A program made the translations under genes and the position numbers. Under the pieces are notes generated by a model, which was given only the letters and a program-made list of their open reading frames with translations, did not search any database and had not been told where the DNA came from. A stretch of 64,000 nucleotides of DNA, taken from Campanula takesimana (lineage: Eukaryota > Streptophyta > Magnoliopsida > Asterales > Campanulaceae). Positions 23,353 to 35,052 of the stretch are shown one piece after another (position 1 is the first letter of the stretch; each line of letters opens with the position of its first letter). Location of the stretch: assembly GCA_026119855.1 (NCBI GenBank), contig JAOWBW010000866.1, positions 248,001 through 312,000 of the forward strand, written 5' to 3'.

Positions 23353-24540
23353 GTGGCGACTCCGCTGGGGACTGCTTTGAGGGTTAAACTTGCGTTTTTT
23401 ACTTTTTGGTGTTCTTTTATTTTCTGGGCATTCTGGTGGGAAAAGGTGGGAAGCGTGCGCCTCTGGCCTTCTTGGCCTAAGGCGCGCGCCTCCGACCCCA
23501 ACCACCAAAATCGCCCGCCTTCCATCTTGTCTTTCAAGTTACATGTTATTTGTGCTAACAGTTTCTGCAGGGGGAAATTATTGTTATATAGGGTCAGGGG
23601 AGTCCCCTGAACCCATTGATTTACAGGTTTGCCCAGAATAGGGCGTCTCTGCCCCTCTTCCTCTAATGCGCGCGCCTCCCACCTAGGCATCCCAATGCGC
23701 GCGCCTTTGGGAAGTTTTCCAAAACAGAACAAAGTCCAGAACAAGGCAGAATGATGGTGTGTGGGCACAGTTGCCTGCACATAACTGTTTTAATTTCTGT
23801 TCATTTTTATCGGTCACACGGGTGATTCGAAAGTTGTAAATATGTGCTTATTTGCTTTTCTTTTCTTTTAAATTTTTTTTGTCACTTTGTTGGACCTCAC
23901 ACTAGGTGCACTAAACTCCTATCAACTGCTCACTATCAAGTCTCACAAGTTCATAACCCCAAACCCGTCGAGGCCCATCCTAGAGAGTTTCAAGCTCCAC
24001 CCGACCTTGACTCTCTCGAAGCGGTAAACCTCAGCCCGTGTCGTAGTTCACGACTACATACCGGGGGTGACCTTTAAGCCTATCTTTAGCCGAGAACAAG
24101 CCAACACATTCTAGTTAGGTTCTAACACTCCGTGACCAAGTCGGTTTTCATGGGTCGAGATTTCCATAAACTAATGTTTTCAAATCATACATGCCGTTTC
24201 CAAAAGAAACAAGTGGTTATTATGGACAAAATAAAAATCCGTCCCCGCATGTATGCTTTACAACATTAATTTATTTTAATCCCGTCAATGTAGGATTCAC
24301 AAGCGTGGTGGAATCCGATGAGTATATGGGACCGCGAGAAGGTCTATATACTAGTGTGACGATTCCACTATTTTTCTAAAAACCCCAAAAAGGACAACGT
24401 CCTTCCGACTTAAATAAATAATAATAAAAAAAATTATTTTCCTTATGTGGTTGAGTCCTTTTCTTGTTTGTGGGTTAATTTAACCCAAAAAGTGTTTGTG
24501 GGGCCATCCTAAGATCAACCGTGTTCTTCCAATAGGTCCA
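23353..24540 (+). other. Primer site and leader of E3
   Basis: The primer site is 23354-23371, identical to that of E1. The leader repeats the GC-rich alternating blocks (about 23451-23495 and 23666-23712) and the GGCCTTCTTGGCC near-palindrome. It is non-coding and closely collinear with the E1 leader. Confidence 0.7.
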
Positions 24541-25068
24541 ATGGCTTCCAACGGCAACAACAATGGCGGAAATGTTTTCGTGTCCAACAAAAGGTTACTC
24601 AACATAATGAGAGCCATGGGGGAACAAATAGATAGACTTGCTGAGGATGCCTACCGTAAAGACGATTTGTGGCAAGCCCATTTTGATCTTGAGAAGAGAA
24701 TTCACGAGGAAGAGGTTTCCGAACTCAAAGCCCGTTTAAAAGAATTCATCAATGACAAGGAAAAGGTCGATGATAAGGTGTGCTCAAATGTCCCGCCCCT
24801 CAAAAGCCACAAAGGTGCCGCCGACAACCAAATTTTCACTCATCTCCTAAGAATGACCCAAACCGAAGCATTTGAAGCTTTGGTAGTGAGTGGAAAGGTC
24901 AAGCCTTTGGAAGGTTACAAGCCCAAGAAGATACCAAAGAACCATGCACATGGTAAATGGTGCAACTACCACAAGCATAGTGGCCATACTACCTAGGGGT
25001 GCTTCTCTCTCCGAAGCGTCATCCAAGATTTGATTGACAATGGTGAATTTACCGTGGGTGAAGAGTAA
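24541..25068 (+). pseudogene. Short gag remnant of E3
   Basis: ATG 24541 opens MASNGNNNGGN and the frame runs intact to a TAG at 24994-24996. That stop falls inside the zinc-site block at the position of the Glu codon of E1 (HSGHTT, stop, GC). After the stop the same phase continues to about 25068 and ends in a glutamate-rich tail. The predicted protein is about 175 residues with a charged helical centre (LEKRIHEEEVSELKARLKEF). It lacks a recognisable capsid domain. Apart from one nonsense change it is much better preserved than the E1 copy. Confidence 0.72.
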
Positions 25069-25560
25069 CCGTTAGATAGTCGCAAAATGCGCGAACTCAT
25101 CAAGGAAGAGGTAATTGTGAAGCAAGGAACAACTTGGGTTTGAAATTGGGAGAACTACAACAACAAAGACGACGACAACAATATCCTTTTCTCTTTCTCT
25201 AACAAAAAAAATATATTCAAAAGTCCTCTTAAGTGTGCATTAAGTTTTCTTTCGTCTTGTTTATGTAAAAATTTGAGTCTAATAAAATAAAAGTCGTTCT
25301 TGTCCTCATACACTCCAAGTTGTTCAATCTAAATAATTATTGGCAAAATGATGAAAAGATGTCTAAACGAGTTTTGGAATGAAGGTCATCATTTGAATGC
25401 CTAGGGCTAAACATCAAGAAGATGAAGTCAAGCCATCAAGTGCCAAAACAAGGTGGAGCTACAACCATGAAGAAATATAAAGCCATGTTTTCAAGGGGGA
25501 TTAAAAAAAAAAAAAAAACTCGCTAGGTTGACTCTTCAAAACAACCTAGGCAAAAGTTAG

Positions 25561-25594
<34 letters not shown>

Positions 25595-25863
25595 CCCTCA
25601 TTCAAAGAAGTTCACAACAACATCATCATTTCATCCACCAACGAAGAACGAAGCAACATCAATAACCATCACGAAAGGAGCATCAACAAGAACTACGGTG
25701 ACCTGAGCCTCTACACTGGAGTAACGTAGGCAACCTTCGGGTCCGGTCTCATGCAACAAAGAAGATATGTTTAGCCCTAGTGTGTAATGGTGATTGTCCT
25801 CCCTCTCGAACTTATCAAGACATCTTTGTACAATTCATTTGCCAATGAATTAATCACCTCAAT
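25069..25863 (+). other. Post-gag non-coding region of E3
   Basis: No pol. Homopolymer A runs, including one of 28 A at 25564-25591, and the same CTCGCTAGGTTGA and GGTCCGGTCTCATGCAA blocks as E1 at the equivalent distance after gag. Confidence 0.65.
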
Positions 25864-27983
25864 TGTCGCGCCCCAACCCGTGGTCCTACTTGGCCCCACG
25901 TTCGGGACACGCACGGAAGACATCATAAAACATTTTAGGAAAATTTTTCGAAATGTCATTTCATAAAAGTTTCATATAACCAAACACATTGACTTGAAAC
26001 TTGATTTCATTTCATACAAACAAACTTTCACAACCCAAATTACTTAGCCACAAGGCTTACACACTTTAATTACAAATTTACAAATCACCAACATGTTTCA
26101 AAAATAGGTGATACAAAGATGAAATCACTGGTACACTACCCAAAAGGTTATACATTTACATAATGTAGCCTTTACATAACACATGTCCCAAAATGTCTTA
26201 CCCAAAATCACCACCTCGACGTCCTCCCTTGTGAAGTGACATATCCCCTGGGCTCTCCTTTATCTAAGGAAAACAACATTGAAAGGAACGGGGTGAGAAC
26301 AAATCTCAGTAAGCTACTAAAATGCAACTACGTTACATGCTGAAATGATACTCGTAATTGAACAATGTCAATAAACATTCACATAGCACGTAACATAATA
26401 GGCAAAGCCAACTCATCTTACCACACGTAAGGTGGAAATAAACATTCATAAGTGGATACTGAGCCAAGGTTCTCGAATCAAACATATAACCATCAGAGAG
26501 GTATCAACTGAGCAGCACCAAAGGGCTGAAACGGGTTCATGAACCAAACAACAACAACAACAACGGGGGGAAAATGACACAAAGTCATAACCCAAACGGT
26601 GACTAAACTCACACAAAGGAGAGCTAGCCCAAACCCAATCCGTGGCCCAAGGAAGGGGGTTAAAAATGGGAAACCAATGGTAGAAGCCTTTCAATGAACT
26701 TGGCTCGTGTGCCATTATAATCCCTACCACTGCCCGACACCACAACAAGTAGTACCAGCTGGACTTTAACACGAGCATAGTAATAAATACTTGCTTAAAC
26801 AACAACCGGGGCTTGATTCCAAAGTAGGGAACCACACAAACCATCATAAAGATGTAAACATGTTACTCATAAAAGAGTTCACAACATTGACATTAAGTCA
26901 CAACACAATCCTTTATCAATGACATTAAGTCAAACAACAATCTTGCACACATTCACAATCAATCCATTATCTACAATCTTAGCATCCCAAAACACCCCTC
27001 TAGGTGCTCTACACAAGGATCCAAAACCTAGACAAGGATTGACTTCTAACTCATTTGAAATTAACTAACTTTTGTTCAACAGAGGGTCTGGGCGGTCGCC
27101 CACCCCAACCTGGGCGGTCGCCTAGAATACCAAAATTTGAAACCCAAACCCTGCCATCTTGGGCGGTCGCCCAGGGCCCCACTGGGCGGTCGCTCACAAG
27201 CCTAGACTCAGAATTTCCAATTTTTCCTGCAAGTCAATTTCATCCATCCCAAGCGTAGGAGTATAACTTACTAACACTTATACTATTACCAGGAGTGCAA
27301 CAACCATCCAAAAACATTACTTTAAAACTTAACTCTTCATTTCTACCAAAATACTCCCTTTGTCCCAAAATTACAAGTATCACAAAAATCATCCAATTCA
27401 CAAAAATAACAATCATAAGTGTCAAATATAACATATATGACCATTTTAACATTTAAAGGGGAATTAGTAACTTACCTATTTCGGGAAAAAGTATCGCTGA
27501 AATATGTTTTGATCTGGTAGAAATGACCTATTCAACGCCCTGATCATTTTTATATAATTAGATTTTAAAACGGATTAGTAAATAAAAAGAAATAAAATCA
27601 AAATGAAATGAACTTACCTTTTTCTCTTAACCCTAGGAAAGAACGAGAGGAAAAGTTGTTCTGGGAAAGTATGAATATGCAGAGGGAGAAATGGTGAGAT
27701 AAGTTTATAAAGATCTTTACCCATGTTTTTATTTTGGTCATTCTAGTTTCATTTTAAACAAATAAACCCCTATACTTTAAATTCCACAAAGGACCCTAAG
27801 GTTTCAACTACTCCATTTAACTCCCTTAACCCTTATTACTACTAACTAAATAAATAACACAATTAATCAAACAATATGTGCAAATCATAAAATATGATGC
27901 AACACATAAAATGCACACATAAATTCAAATTAAAATCCCCAAAAATATAAAATAAATAGGGACGGTTTTTTGGGGTCGTTACA
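25864..27983 (-). mobile_element. 3' LTR of E4
   Basis: 2,120 bp. On the minus strand it starts TGTAACGACCCCAAAAAACC (27983) and ends GGGGCGCGACA (25864). It contains four GGGCGGTCGCCC-type inverted repeats at 27090-27195 and the conserved CTTACTGAGATTTGTTCTCAC block (minus sense) around 26290-26315. It is collinear with the split 5' LTR at 35053-36002 plus 44009-44914. Confidence 0.9.
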
Positions 27984-28000
27984 ATCACTCCCCCTTAAAG
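27984..28000 (-). promoter_or_regulatory. Polypurine tract of E4
   Basis: On the minus strand TTTAAGGGGGAGTGAT lies immediately upstream of the LTR start TGTAACG. This is the standard plus-strand primer position and fixes the LTR boundary. Confidence 0.85.
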
Positions 28001-28453
28001 AAAATTCGTCCCGAATTTTAGGGTAACTTACCAAAAGTGTCAAATAACCAAGGGTATTTTTTCTCCATTTCCACTCTAAGCTCCCAAGTTGATTATTCCA
28101 CATTATGGTTTCTCCACACAACTCTAACAAGAGGAATACTTTTAGTTCTCAATTCTTGGACTTTAGAATCAATGACTTGAACTGGATGCTCCTCATAAGA
28201 CATACTTGGTTCAATATCCTCAAGTATGTCAGATAACACATGAGAAGGATCATAAACATACTTTCGAAGCATTGAAACATGAAACACATTATGAATCTTA
28301 TCAAGAGAAGGAGGTAACGCAAGACGATAAGCTCGGTCTCCAACTCTTTTCAAAATCTCAAAAGGCCCAACAAACCTCGGTGCTAGCTTGACTTTCTTCC
28401 TATATCTTTTAATTCCCACCTTTGGAGAAACTTTTAGAAACACAAAGTCACCC
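28001..28453 (-). pseudogene. E4 integrase C-terminus with chromodomain remnant
   Basis: The minus-strand frame 28521-28093 covers the integrase C-terminal module (GDFVFLKVSPKVG, LAPRFVGPFEIL, RVGDRAYRLALPP) and the start of a chromodomain (SKVQELRTKSIPLVRVVW). Its first residues come from the inserted LTR, because the true upstream sequence is on the far side of the insertion at 30947. A TAA codon replaces a conserved Glu in the chromodomain at about 28090-28092, and the same phase then continues to a natural end near 28019. Chromodomains direct integration to marked chromatin. This copy is dead. Confidence 0.87.
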
Positions 28454-28458
28454 TTTTC

Positions 28459-30941
28459 TATAACGCCCATCCTTATTCTTGTTAAATATTTGACTTGCTT
28501 GTTAAATTCTTGAACTTGCATATTATGTGCTAGTTTTACTTGGGTAAATTTCTTAACTGCTTTAGAATATTAAGGTGGTTAAATGTCTAGTTTTGACTTT
28601 TGGGTCATTTGTGAAAATATGACTTTAGGGGCCTTTTTATTAAAAGTGAAACTTGAGGGGCTTCCTGGCCATTTCTTGAAAGTTGAATGTATATCTTCTT
28701 TGTTTGCCTTCTCTGAGGCATTTTATACCCAAATTCTACGCTCTCTCTGTGTTCTTGAAAGTTAGGTTTAGGGTTTACCCTATTCTCGACTCCTCGAGTT
28801 TAATTATCCCTCTGTTCTCGATTCCGATCCCGGATAAATATTTGTGGTGTTGAATAGGGCGTTTCTTGCCGAACAGAAATTAATTTGGGTGAACTTGATT
28901 TTGGACTAGGTAAGTTATTAGCTCCCCCTTGCTTGAAATAACATGCATATATGTTATTCTTGATACTTGTGCTTGTCAATTTCGTGTTTGGGGTGATTTT
29001 TGTGATACTTGTAATTTTGGGACAAAGGGAGTATGAACCTACTGTGTAAAATGATGAAGGAAACTTGAAAGTAATGGTTTAAGCTTGTTTAGTATTCCTG
29101 GGTGTGTTAGTATGTTAGTAGAAAGTTACTCCTACTTGTGGGACGGGTGAAATTTGACTTGCAGGAAAAATGGGAAATTTGAGCTCCAGGCTTCTGGGCG
29201 ACCGCCCAAATGATCAGAGTTGGGGTTCCAAAAGTCTAGTCTGGGCGACCGCCCAAGTGGGGAGTGGGCGACCGCCCAAGTCCCCTGTTTCACAAATGTG
29301 GTTTAAACTCAAATGAAATGAAACCTTACCCCTCCTAAGGCATAGAGCCTTAGTATAAGATGTCCTAGAAAGTGTTGTGACACCTTAGGGGCATCAGAAG
29401 TGAGTCTTGAACATGATTATTCAATGATTTGAATAGAGAACTTGAGTATAAAAGGAAGAACTCTTTTATATGTCTTGAAAGTGCTATGAGCAAGCACTAA
29501 TATGTTATATGTGTCTTGAAACCAATGTTTGTGCACCTTAAGGGCCTTAGAACAATGTCTTGAGCTTAAACATCCAAAGTATAGGATGATGAACTTGAAG
29601 TATAAGATGTCTAACTCTTATATATGACTTGGATGTCCGAAGATTGGAATGATAACTTGAGTATAAGACAATAAAATCTTATACATGTCTTAACATCCAT
29701 AGAAGTGGATTGAGAACTTGAATATAAGATGATAAAATCTTGTACATGCCTTGAAACCAATACATGTGTATGGTAATGAATTTGAAAGTGCTAAGAACAA
29801 GCACTAACGTGTATGAGAAATGTTCTTGATATGTATGTGCAAACATTGCATATAGTTGCTTGATAACAATGTGACTTCTTGATTACTTGAAGCATGTCCT
29901 TGATGAGCTAGTCCACTACTTTTGGATTAGTTCTACTCTCGTAGTTCAAGTAAATACCTACTTGTGCATTCTTGTGTGAGTCCAGCTGGTCCTTGCTTGT
30001 TCGGAGGTCTATAGGTTCACGCTTATCATGAGGCTGGGGCCAAAGTGATAATCAGGGATCTATGTATCTGCGCTTGACCCCTTACTACAGGACATAGTAA
30101 GGGCATAGCTTCCTTTGTTAGAGCAATACGCCTGATAAAAGTGAATGCTAAACTCATGAACACCTCGTGAATCTTGATCTTAGGAATGACACTGGTTACC
30201 GGGTCTTTTTATATATAAGGAAAACAAATAAACAAGGAACAGGGTAAGATAAATCTCAGTAAGCTATTAGATGCAACTACATGACATGTTATCATGCAAT
30301 TCAAGTAGATACTCAAGTAATCATGCATCAAGTATCATCAAGTAACAAGTATATGAGAGGCTAAGCCACTCATCAAGTAGCACAAAGGGCTAAGCTATCA
30401 CGTTACAAAGGATATTGCTTCCTTCCTTATCCCTACCAAGAATACCATTGTTGTCGTAGCTTGTATTACTTTGACAAATCACGATCAATATCAAGAAACT
30501 GCTTATACAGTATAGATCAAAGGAAGGCTAGTGATAGTGCGCAGTGAGGCTCGACATAGCTGGGAGCTTACTACGCAGGTTGTTATTCTTTTGGGGCTTG
30601 TGTCCTTTTACACTTTGGTGAGGACGATTTTGTATGGGTTGTATAACTCCTTATTTTGGGGTAGACAGTCTTGTATAGTACTTGTTGTCTCTAGACATCT
30701 TGTAATGCCAGCTTATGTGCTAGGCATGTCTTCCGCTGTGTATAATCATGTTTGGTTTTAATTTTCTTGTCTAGAACTCTTGTTGTGAGCTATCTTAGCT
30801 CCTTACTCTTGAGTATATATATCATGTCAGTTTGTTATAAACAGATGTCATCCCGTTTCTTGTTAGTTTCTTGGTTCTTGTTAGTCACGCGCACCAGGTT
30901 CGAGGTTCTATTAGGGAATCCCGGGACTTGGGGGCGTGTCA
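28459..30941 (+). mobile_element. Solo LTR, family G1, inserted in E4 integrase
   Basis: 2,483 bp flanked by the exact 5-bp duplication TTTTC (28454-28458 and 30942-30946). It starts TATAACGCCC (probably from TGTAACGCCC) and ends GGGCGTGTCA. There is no internal region or second LTR, so it formed by recombination between two LTRs. It is in plus orientation, opposite to its host element. Three GGGCGACCGCCC inverted repeats lie at 29196-29277. It contains an internal inversion at about 30215-30515. Confidence 0.88.
30215..30515. other. Inverted segment inside the solo LTR
   Basis: Relative to the collinear copy at 154-1085, the block carrying GATAAATCTCAGTAAGC runs opposite to both of its flanks. 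The flanks on each side (GGTTACCGGGTCTT on the left, GTGCGCAGTGAGGCTCGAC on the right) are in normal order. Breakpoints fall in TATATA and TATAG sequences, which could have paired as a short inverted repeat. Confidence 0.75.
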
Positions 30942-30946
30942 TTTTC

Positions 30947-31880
30947 AAACTCAAGGTCTCGCCTCCGGTGATCTGCATAACTCTTTTGTCGACTCTGGGC
31001 AGTAGTCAATCGATCCCGAATAAGCTTAACCTTCTCAACTGAGTCACTAACCATGTCAACACCCCAAATCTTTGCTTCCCCAACTTCATCCCAACAAATA
31101 GGTGAACGACATTTTCTCCCATACAATGCTTCATAAGGAGCCATCCCAATACTCGACTAAAAACTGTTATTATAGGCAAATTCCACAAGAGGCAAATGAA
31201 TATCCCAAGAATCTGCAAAATCAACTGAACAAGCCCTCAACATATCCTCAAGAATCTGAATGGTTCTTTCTGACTGACCATCTGTTTGAGGATGAAAAGC
31301 AGTACTAGATCTCAATTCTGAACCCAAAGCCTTCTGAAATGCTTGCCAAAACCGAGAAGTGAATCTAGGATCACGATCAGATATAATGCTAACTGGAACT
31401 CCATGCAACTTCACAATCTCATTAATATACAATGTAGCAAGCCTTTCCATAGAATAACCCATCTCAATAGGTAAAAAGTGACAAGACTTTGTCAATCTGT
31501 CTACGATCACCCAAACTGCATCATGCCTCCTTCGAGTACGAGGTAACCCTGACACAATGTCCATAGTAACATGTCCCCATTTCCATTTCGGTATCTCTAA
31601 AGTTTGAAGCAAACCTGCGGGTCTCTGATGTTCAGCTTTCACTTGTTGACAAGTCAAACACTTCGACACATAATCCGCTATCTCCCGCTTCATGTTGTTC
31701 CACCAAAAATGTTGCTTCAAATCTTGATACATTTTGGTACTCTCGGGATGAATAGTATACCTCGACTTATGGCCTTCCTCGAGTACTTGAAATTTAATCC
31801 CATCAATATTAGGCACACACAATCTACCTCTAAAAGTCAATACCCCTTCAGAACCGAGAGAAAAGTCTTCAAATCTTCCA
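30947..31880 (-). pseudogene. E4 integrase, zinc site and catalytic core
   Basis: The minus-strand frame 31840-31157 shows the HHCC zinc site (HKSRYTIHP, then CLTCQQVK), then the core with MDIVSGLP, SDRDPRFTS and GQSERTIQ holding the D, D and E catalytic residues. A stop follows VEFAYNNSF. The same domain goes on as MAPYEALYGRKCRSPICW, in the frame at 31144-30911, up to RRRDLEFE, where the solo LTR breaks it. Upstream, a one-base shift in an A-rich run near 31880-31890 separates it from RNase H. The catalytic triad itself is intact. Confidence 0.9.
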
Positions 31881-32100
31881 TTTTTATTTTTCCCATTATC
31901 TTTACTAACTCGGGGTCATCTTTCTGAGCATCCTTGATTTGTTGAATTAAGGTTGGCAATAATCTGATATTCGCAAATATAGCCCCATGCCTCGATTCAT
32001 AAGGACACCAATCTCGAGCATCTTCTAACATCTTCCATTTCCGCACCATCAATAAAGCTACATAAGATTTCCGACTAATAGCATCAGCTACCACATTCAT
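31837..32100 (-). pseudogene. E4 RNase H to integrase linker
   Basis: The minus-strand frame starts at NVVADAISRKSYV, the conserved end of the gypsy RNase H tether, and runs through a variable linker to a stop after LSVLKGY. It is out of phase with the polyprotein on both sides. The expected YHPGKA block before NVVADA is missing, so a short deletion is inferred at about 32085-32100. The repeated GAATG/GAATGTG context suggests microhomology-mediated loss. Confidence 0.8.
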
Positions 32101-34972
32101 AATCCTTCAATAGCTCCATCCATCTTCGTTGTCTATTGTTCAACTCTTTCTGGGAGAAAAGATATTTCAAACTCTGATGATCTGTGAAAATCTCAAATTT
32201 TGCTCCATATAGATAATGCTTCCATTTGTGTAACGCAAAAACAATAGCTGCAAGCTCCATGTCATGGGTCGGATAATTCTGGTCACTAGGAGTTAACTTC
32301 CTTGAAGCATAGGCAATTACCTTCCCACTCTGCATTAAAACACACCCCAAGCCTTCTTTTGAAGCATCACTATAAATCACCAATTCATCATTCCCATTAG
32401 GCAGTGCAAGAATAGGAGCGGTGGTCAACCTCTTCTTTAACTCCTCAAAACTGACTTGACATTTATCATCCCACACATATGGTACATTCTTTTGAGTCAA
32501 CTGAGTTAATGGTGTTGCAATCTTAGAAAACCCTTCAATGAATCTTCTGTAGTACCTAGCTAACCCCAAGAAACTTCGAATTTCAGTAACTGATTCTGGC
32601 CTCTTCCAATTCACAATGTCTTCAATTTTTGATGGATCAACCGATATACCTCTATTAGAAACCACATGTCCCAGAAAAGAAACTTCATCGAACCAAAAAG
32701 CACACTTACTGAATTTTGCAAACAACTGCTTCTCCCGAAGAATAGATAGAACCATTCGCAATTGTTGCTCATGTTCTTCTCGAGACTTAGAATAAACCAG
32801 GATGTCATCGATAAACACAACCACAAAAGAATCAAGATAAGGCTTGAAAACCCGATTCATCATATCCATAAAAACAGCTGGAGCATTTGTTAACCCAAAA
32901 GGCATAACAAGAAACTCATAATGACCATACCTACTACGGAAAGCAGTCTTAGGAATGTCTTCTGAGTGAATTTTCAACTGGTGATACCCACTCCTTAAAT
33001 CAAGCTTCGAAAAGACAACTGACCCTTGGAGTTGATCAAATAAATCATCAATGTGAGGCAAAGGATATTTTTTCTTTACAGTCACCTGATTCAGTTTTCT
33101 ATAGTCGATGCATAGTCTCAAGGACCCATCTTTCTTCTTTACAAACAACACAGGAGCTCCCCACGGTGATACACTGGGTCGGATGAAACCCCTATCAACC
33201 AACTCTTGCAATTGAACTTTCAACTCCTTTAATTCAGCTGGAGCCATTCTGTAAGGTGACTCAGATATCGGGGTAGTACCTGGAAGTAAGTTAATACAAA
33301 ACTCGATCTCCCTATCGGGAGACATAGAATACTCAGTAGAGAACACATCAGGAAACTCTTTCACAATAAACACATTCTCTACTTCAGGCAACTTTTTAGT
33401 AGTGTCCAGAACACTGGCCAAATACCCCGTACAACCACGATGCAACAACTTTCTAGCTTTCACATAAGAAATAATATGAATTCCCTTAACCAAAGGAGCA
33501 GCCTCAAAAGTAAATTCAAGCACATCAGGAATAGAAAATGTAACCACCTTTTTATAACAATCAACTGAAGCATGGTATTTACTCAACCAATCCATTCCTA
33601 AGATAATATCAAAATCTTGTAATGGCAAAACAACTAAATCAGCAAATAAAACATGCTCCCAAATATGCACATCGCAACCACGTAATACCTTATTAGTCAC
33701 CAAACACTCCCCTATAGGAATAGACACCTCTAACACATAAGGTAGAGATTCAGAAGAAACATGCAATCGAGAAACAAAATGCACAGACACATAAGAATGT
33801 GAAGAGCCAGGGTCTATAAGTGCACGTGCCCTCAAACTAGACACAGAAATTATACCTCCTATCACATTAGAAGAATCTGAAGCCTGCTGTTGGTTGATAG
33901 CAAAAACACGACCTTGCACTTTAGGCTTCCCTGAGGCATCCCTCTTCTGACCCTGAGATGATCCTGCTCCACTCCCATATGGTACAATCCTTGCTCGTAG
34001 ACAATCCCTCTGAAAATGGCCAAGCTGACCACAATTCAAACAATTTCCCTGCTTCTTCCAACACCACTCTTCAGAGTGCCCTTCCTTCTGACAGTAATTA
34101 CATATTCTTCTACCTTGATTTCTCGGGGTGTTACCTTGATTCCTGGCAATTGGTTGCCCATGCGGTTGCCCTCTAAATTGTGATGGTGTTCCCTGACCTC
34201 CTCGATTATCACCACACTGTGGTTGAGGTCTTCCTTGCCTTCCTGTACCTACTAATTCAACTTTCCTCTTATGCTCTTCTATATCATGGTCCACCTGATA
34301 TGCTCTATCAACAACATCTTGAAAATCTTGCAACTTGTGGGATACTAGTTGGCTTCGGATCACAGTTCTCAATCCCTTTACAAATCGCATAGCTTTCCTC
34401 TCCTCAGTTGCCACTAAGTGAGTACAGTACCTGGATAACTCTGTGAATTTGGATGTATACTGAGTCACAGACATAATATTCTGCTCCAGGTTAAGAAACT
34501 CCATTTCTTTCTTGTCTTGATCTACCCGAGGAATGAAATGTTCCTTGAACTTCTTCAGAAAATTCTCCCAAGTATAGGGTACATGATTCTCATCCCAATT
34601 TTTTTTCAAAGCTCTCCACCAGTGCTCAGTAGCTCCACTCAATTTATAGGTAGCAAACCTGACTTGTTCTTCATCAGAACATCTGAGAACATCAAATATT
34701 TTCTCCATCGACTCTATCCACCTCTCGACCTTTGTTACCTCTGGTTCTCCTTCATAACCCATTGGTTTCATCTTTAGGAAATGTTCTAACCCATATCTCG
34801 GAGGTGCTTGTTCTCCTCCTTGCCTTTGATCATTTAAAGTTTTCATGGTTGCTTCAAACATCCCTTGAAACATGATTCGGGCCTCTTTTCTGGCATCCCC
34901 TTGCGTTGAATAACTAGCCTGATCTCCATCAGTCTCAACCATTTTCAATAAATACCTGCATAAGGCACTCAA
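32084..34972 (-). pseudogene. E4 gag-protease-reverse transcriptase-RNase H polyprotein
   Basis: A 962-codon minus-strand frame with no stop, the best-preserved coding sequence here. In order: a gag capsid-like domain (about residues 85-180), two CCHC knuckles (CNYCQKEGHSEEWC, CLNCGQLGHFQRDC; about 293-326), a protease motif ALIDPGSSHSYVS (about 385), reverse transcriptase with FSKLDLRSGYHQ, MPFGLTNAP and FIDDILVYSK (FIDD at about 720), and RNase H with VIYSDASKEGLG and TDHQSLKYLF near the end. The likely native start is the second Met (34942). The frame ends early after KDYE because a short deletion joins RNase H to the integrase linker (NVVADAISRK, frame 32100-31837) out of phase. Confidence 0.93.
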
Positions 34973-35038
34973 CGTTACTCACTCTATACACAACTACCAT
35001 CCTAGGTCACTTAGTCATTCTAGACCATCTACAACCTA

Positions 35039-35050
35039 GCTCTGATACCA
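35039..35050 (-). promoter_or_regulatory. Primer-binding site of E4, tRNA-iMet type
   Basis: On the minus strand TGGTATCAGAGC lies two bases after the 5' LTR terminus (35053). It confirms the orientation and the LTR boundary. Confidence 0.88.
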
Positions 35051-35052
35051 AC

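Larger units (their letters stand above)
22291..25863 (+). mobile_element. Truncated Tat-like family A element (E3)
   Basis: 5' LTR, primer site, leader, short gag and post-gag non-coding sequence, all collinear with E1. It ends at 25863, where a Tekay-like element begins in a stretch equivalent to about 13883 of E1. The 3' half is not found on the far side of that element. Confidence 0.83.

Noticed and set aside
27352..27390. Stowaway-like terminal sequence (TACTCCCTTTGTCCCAAAA)
   Set aside because: It resembles the terminus of a Stowaway MITE, but no matching inverted end or TA duplication was found. The same phrase occurs at the homologous place in the solo LTR (about 29005-29030), so it belongs to the LTR.
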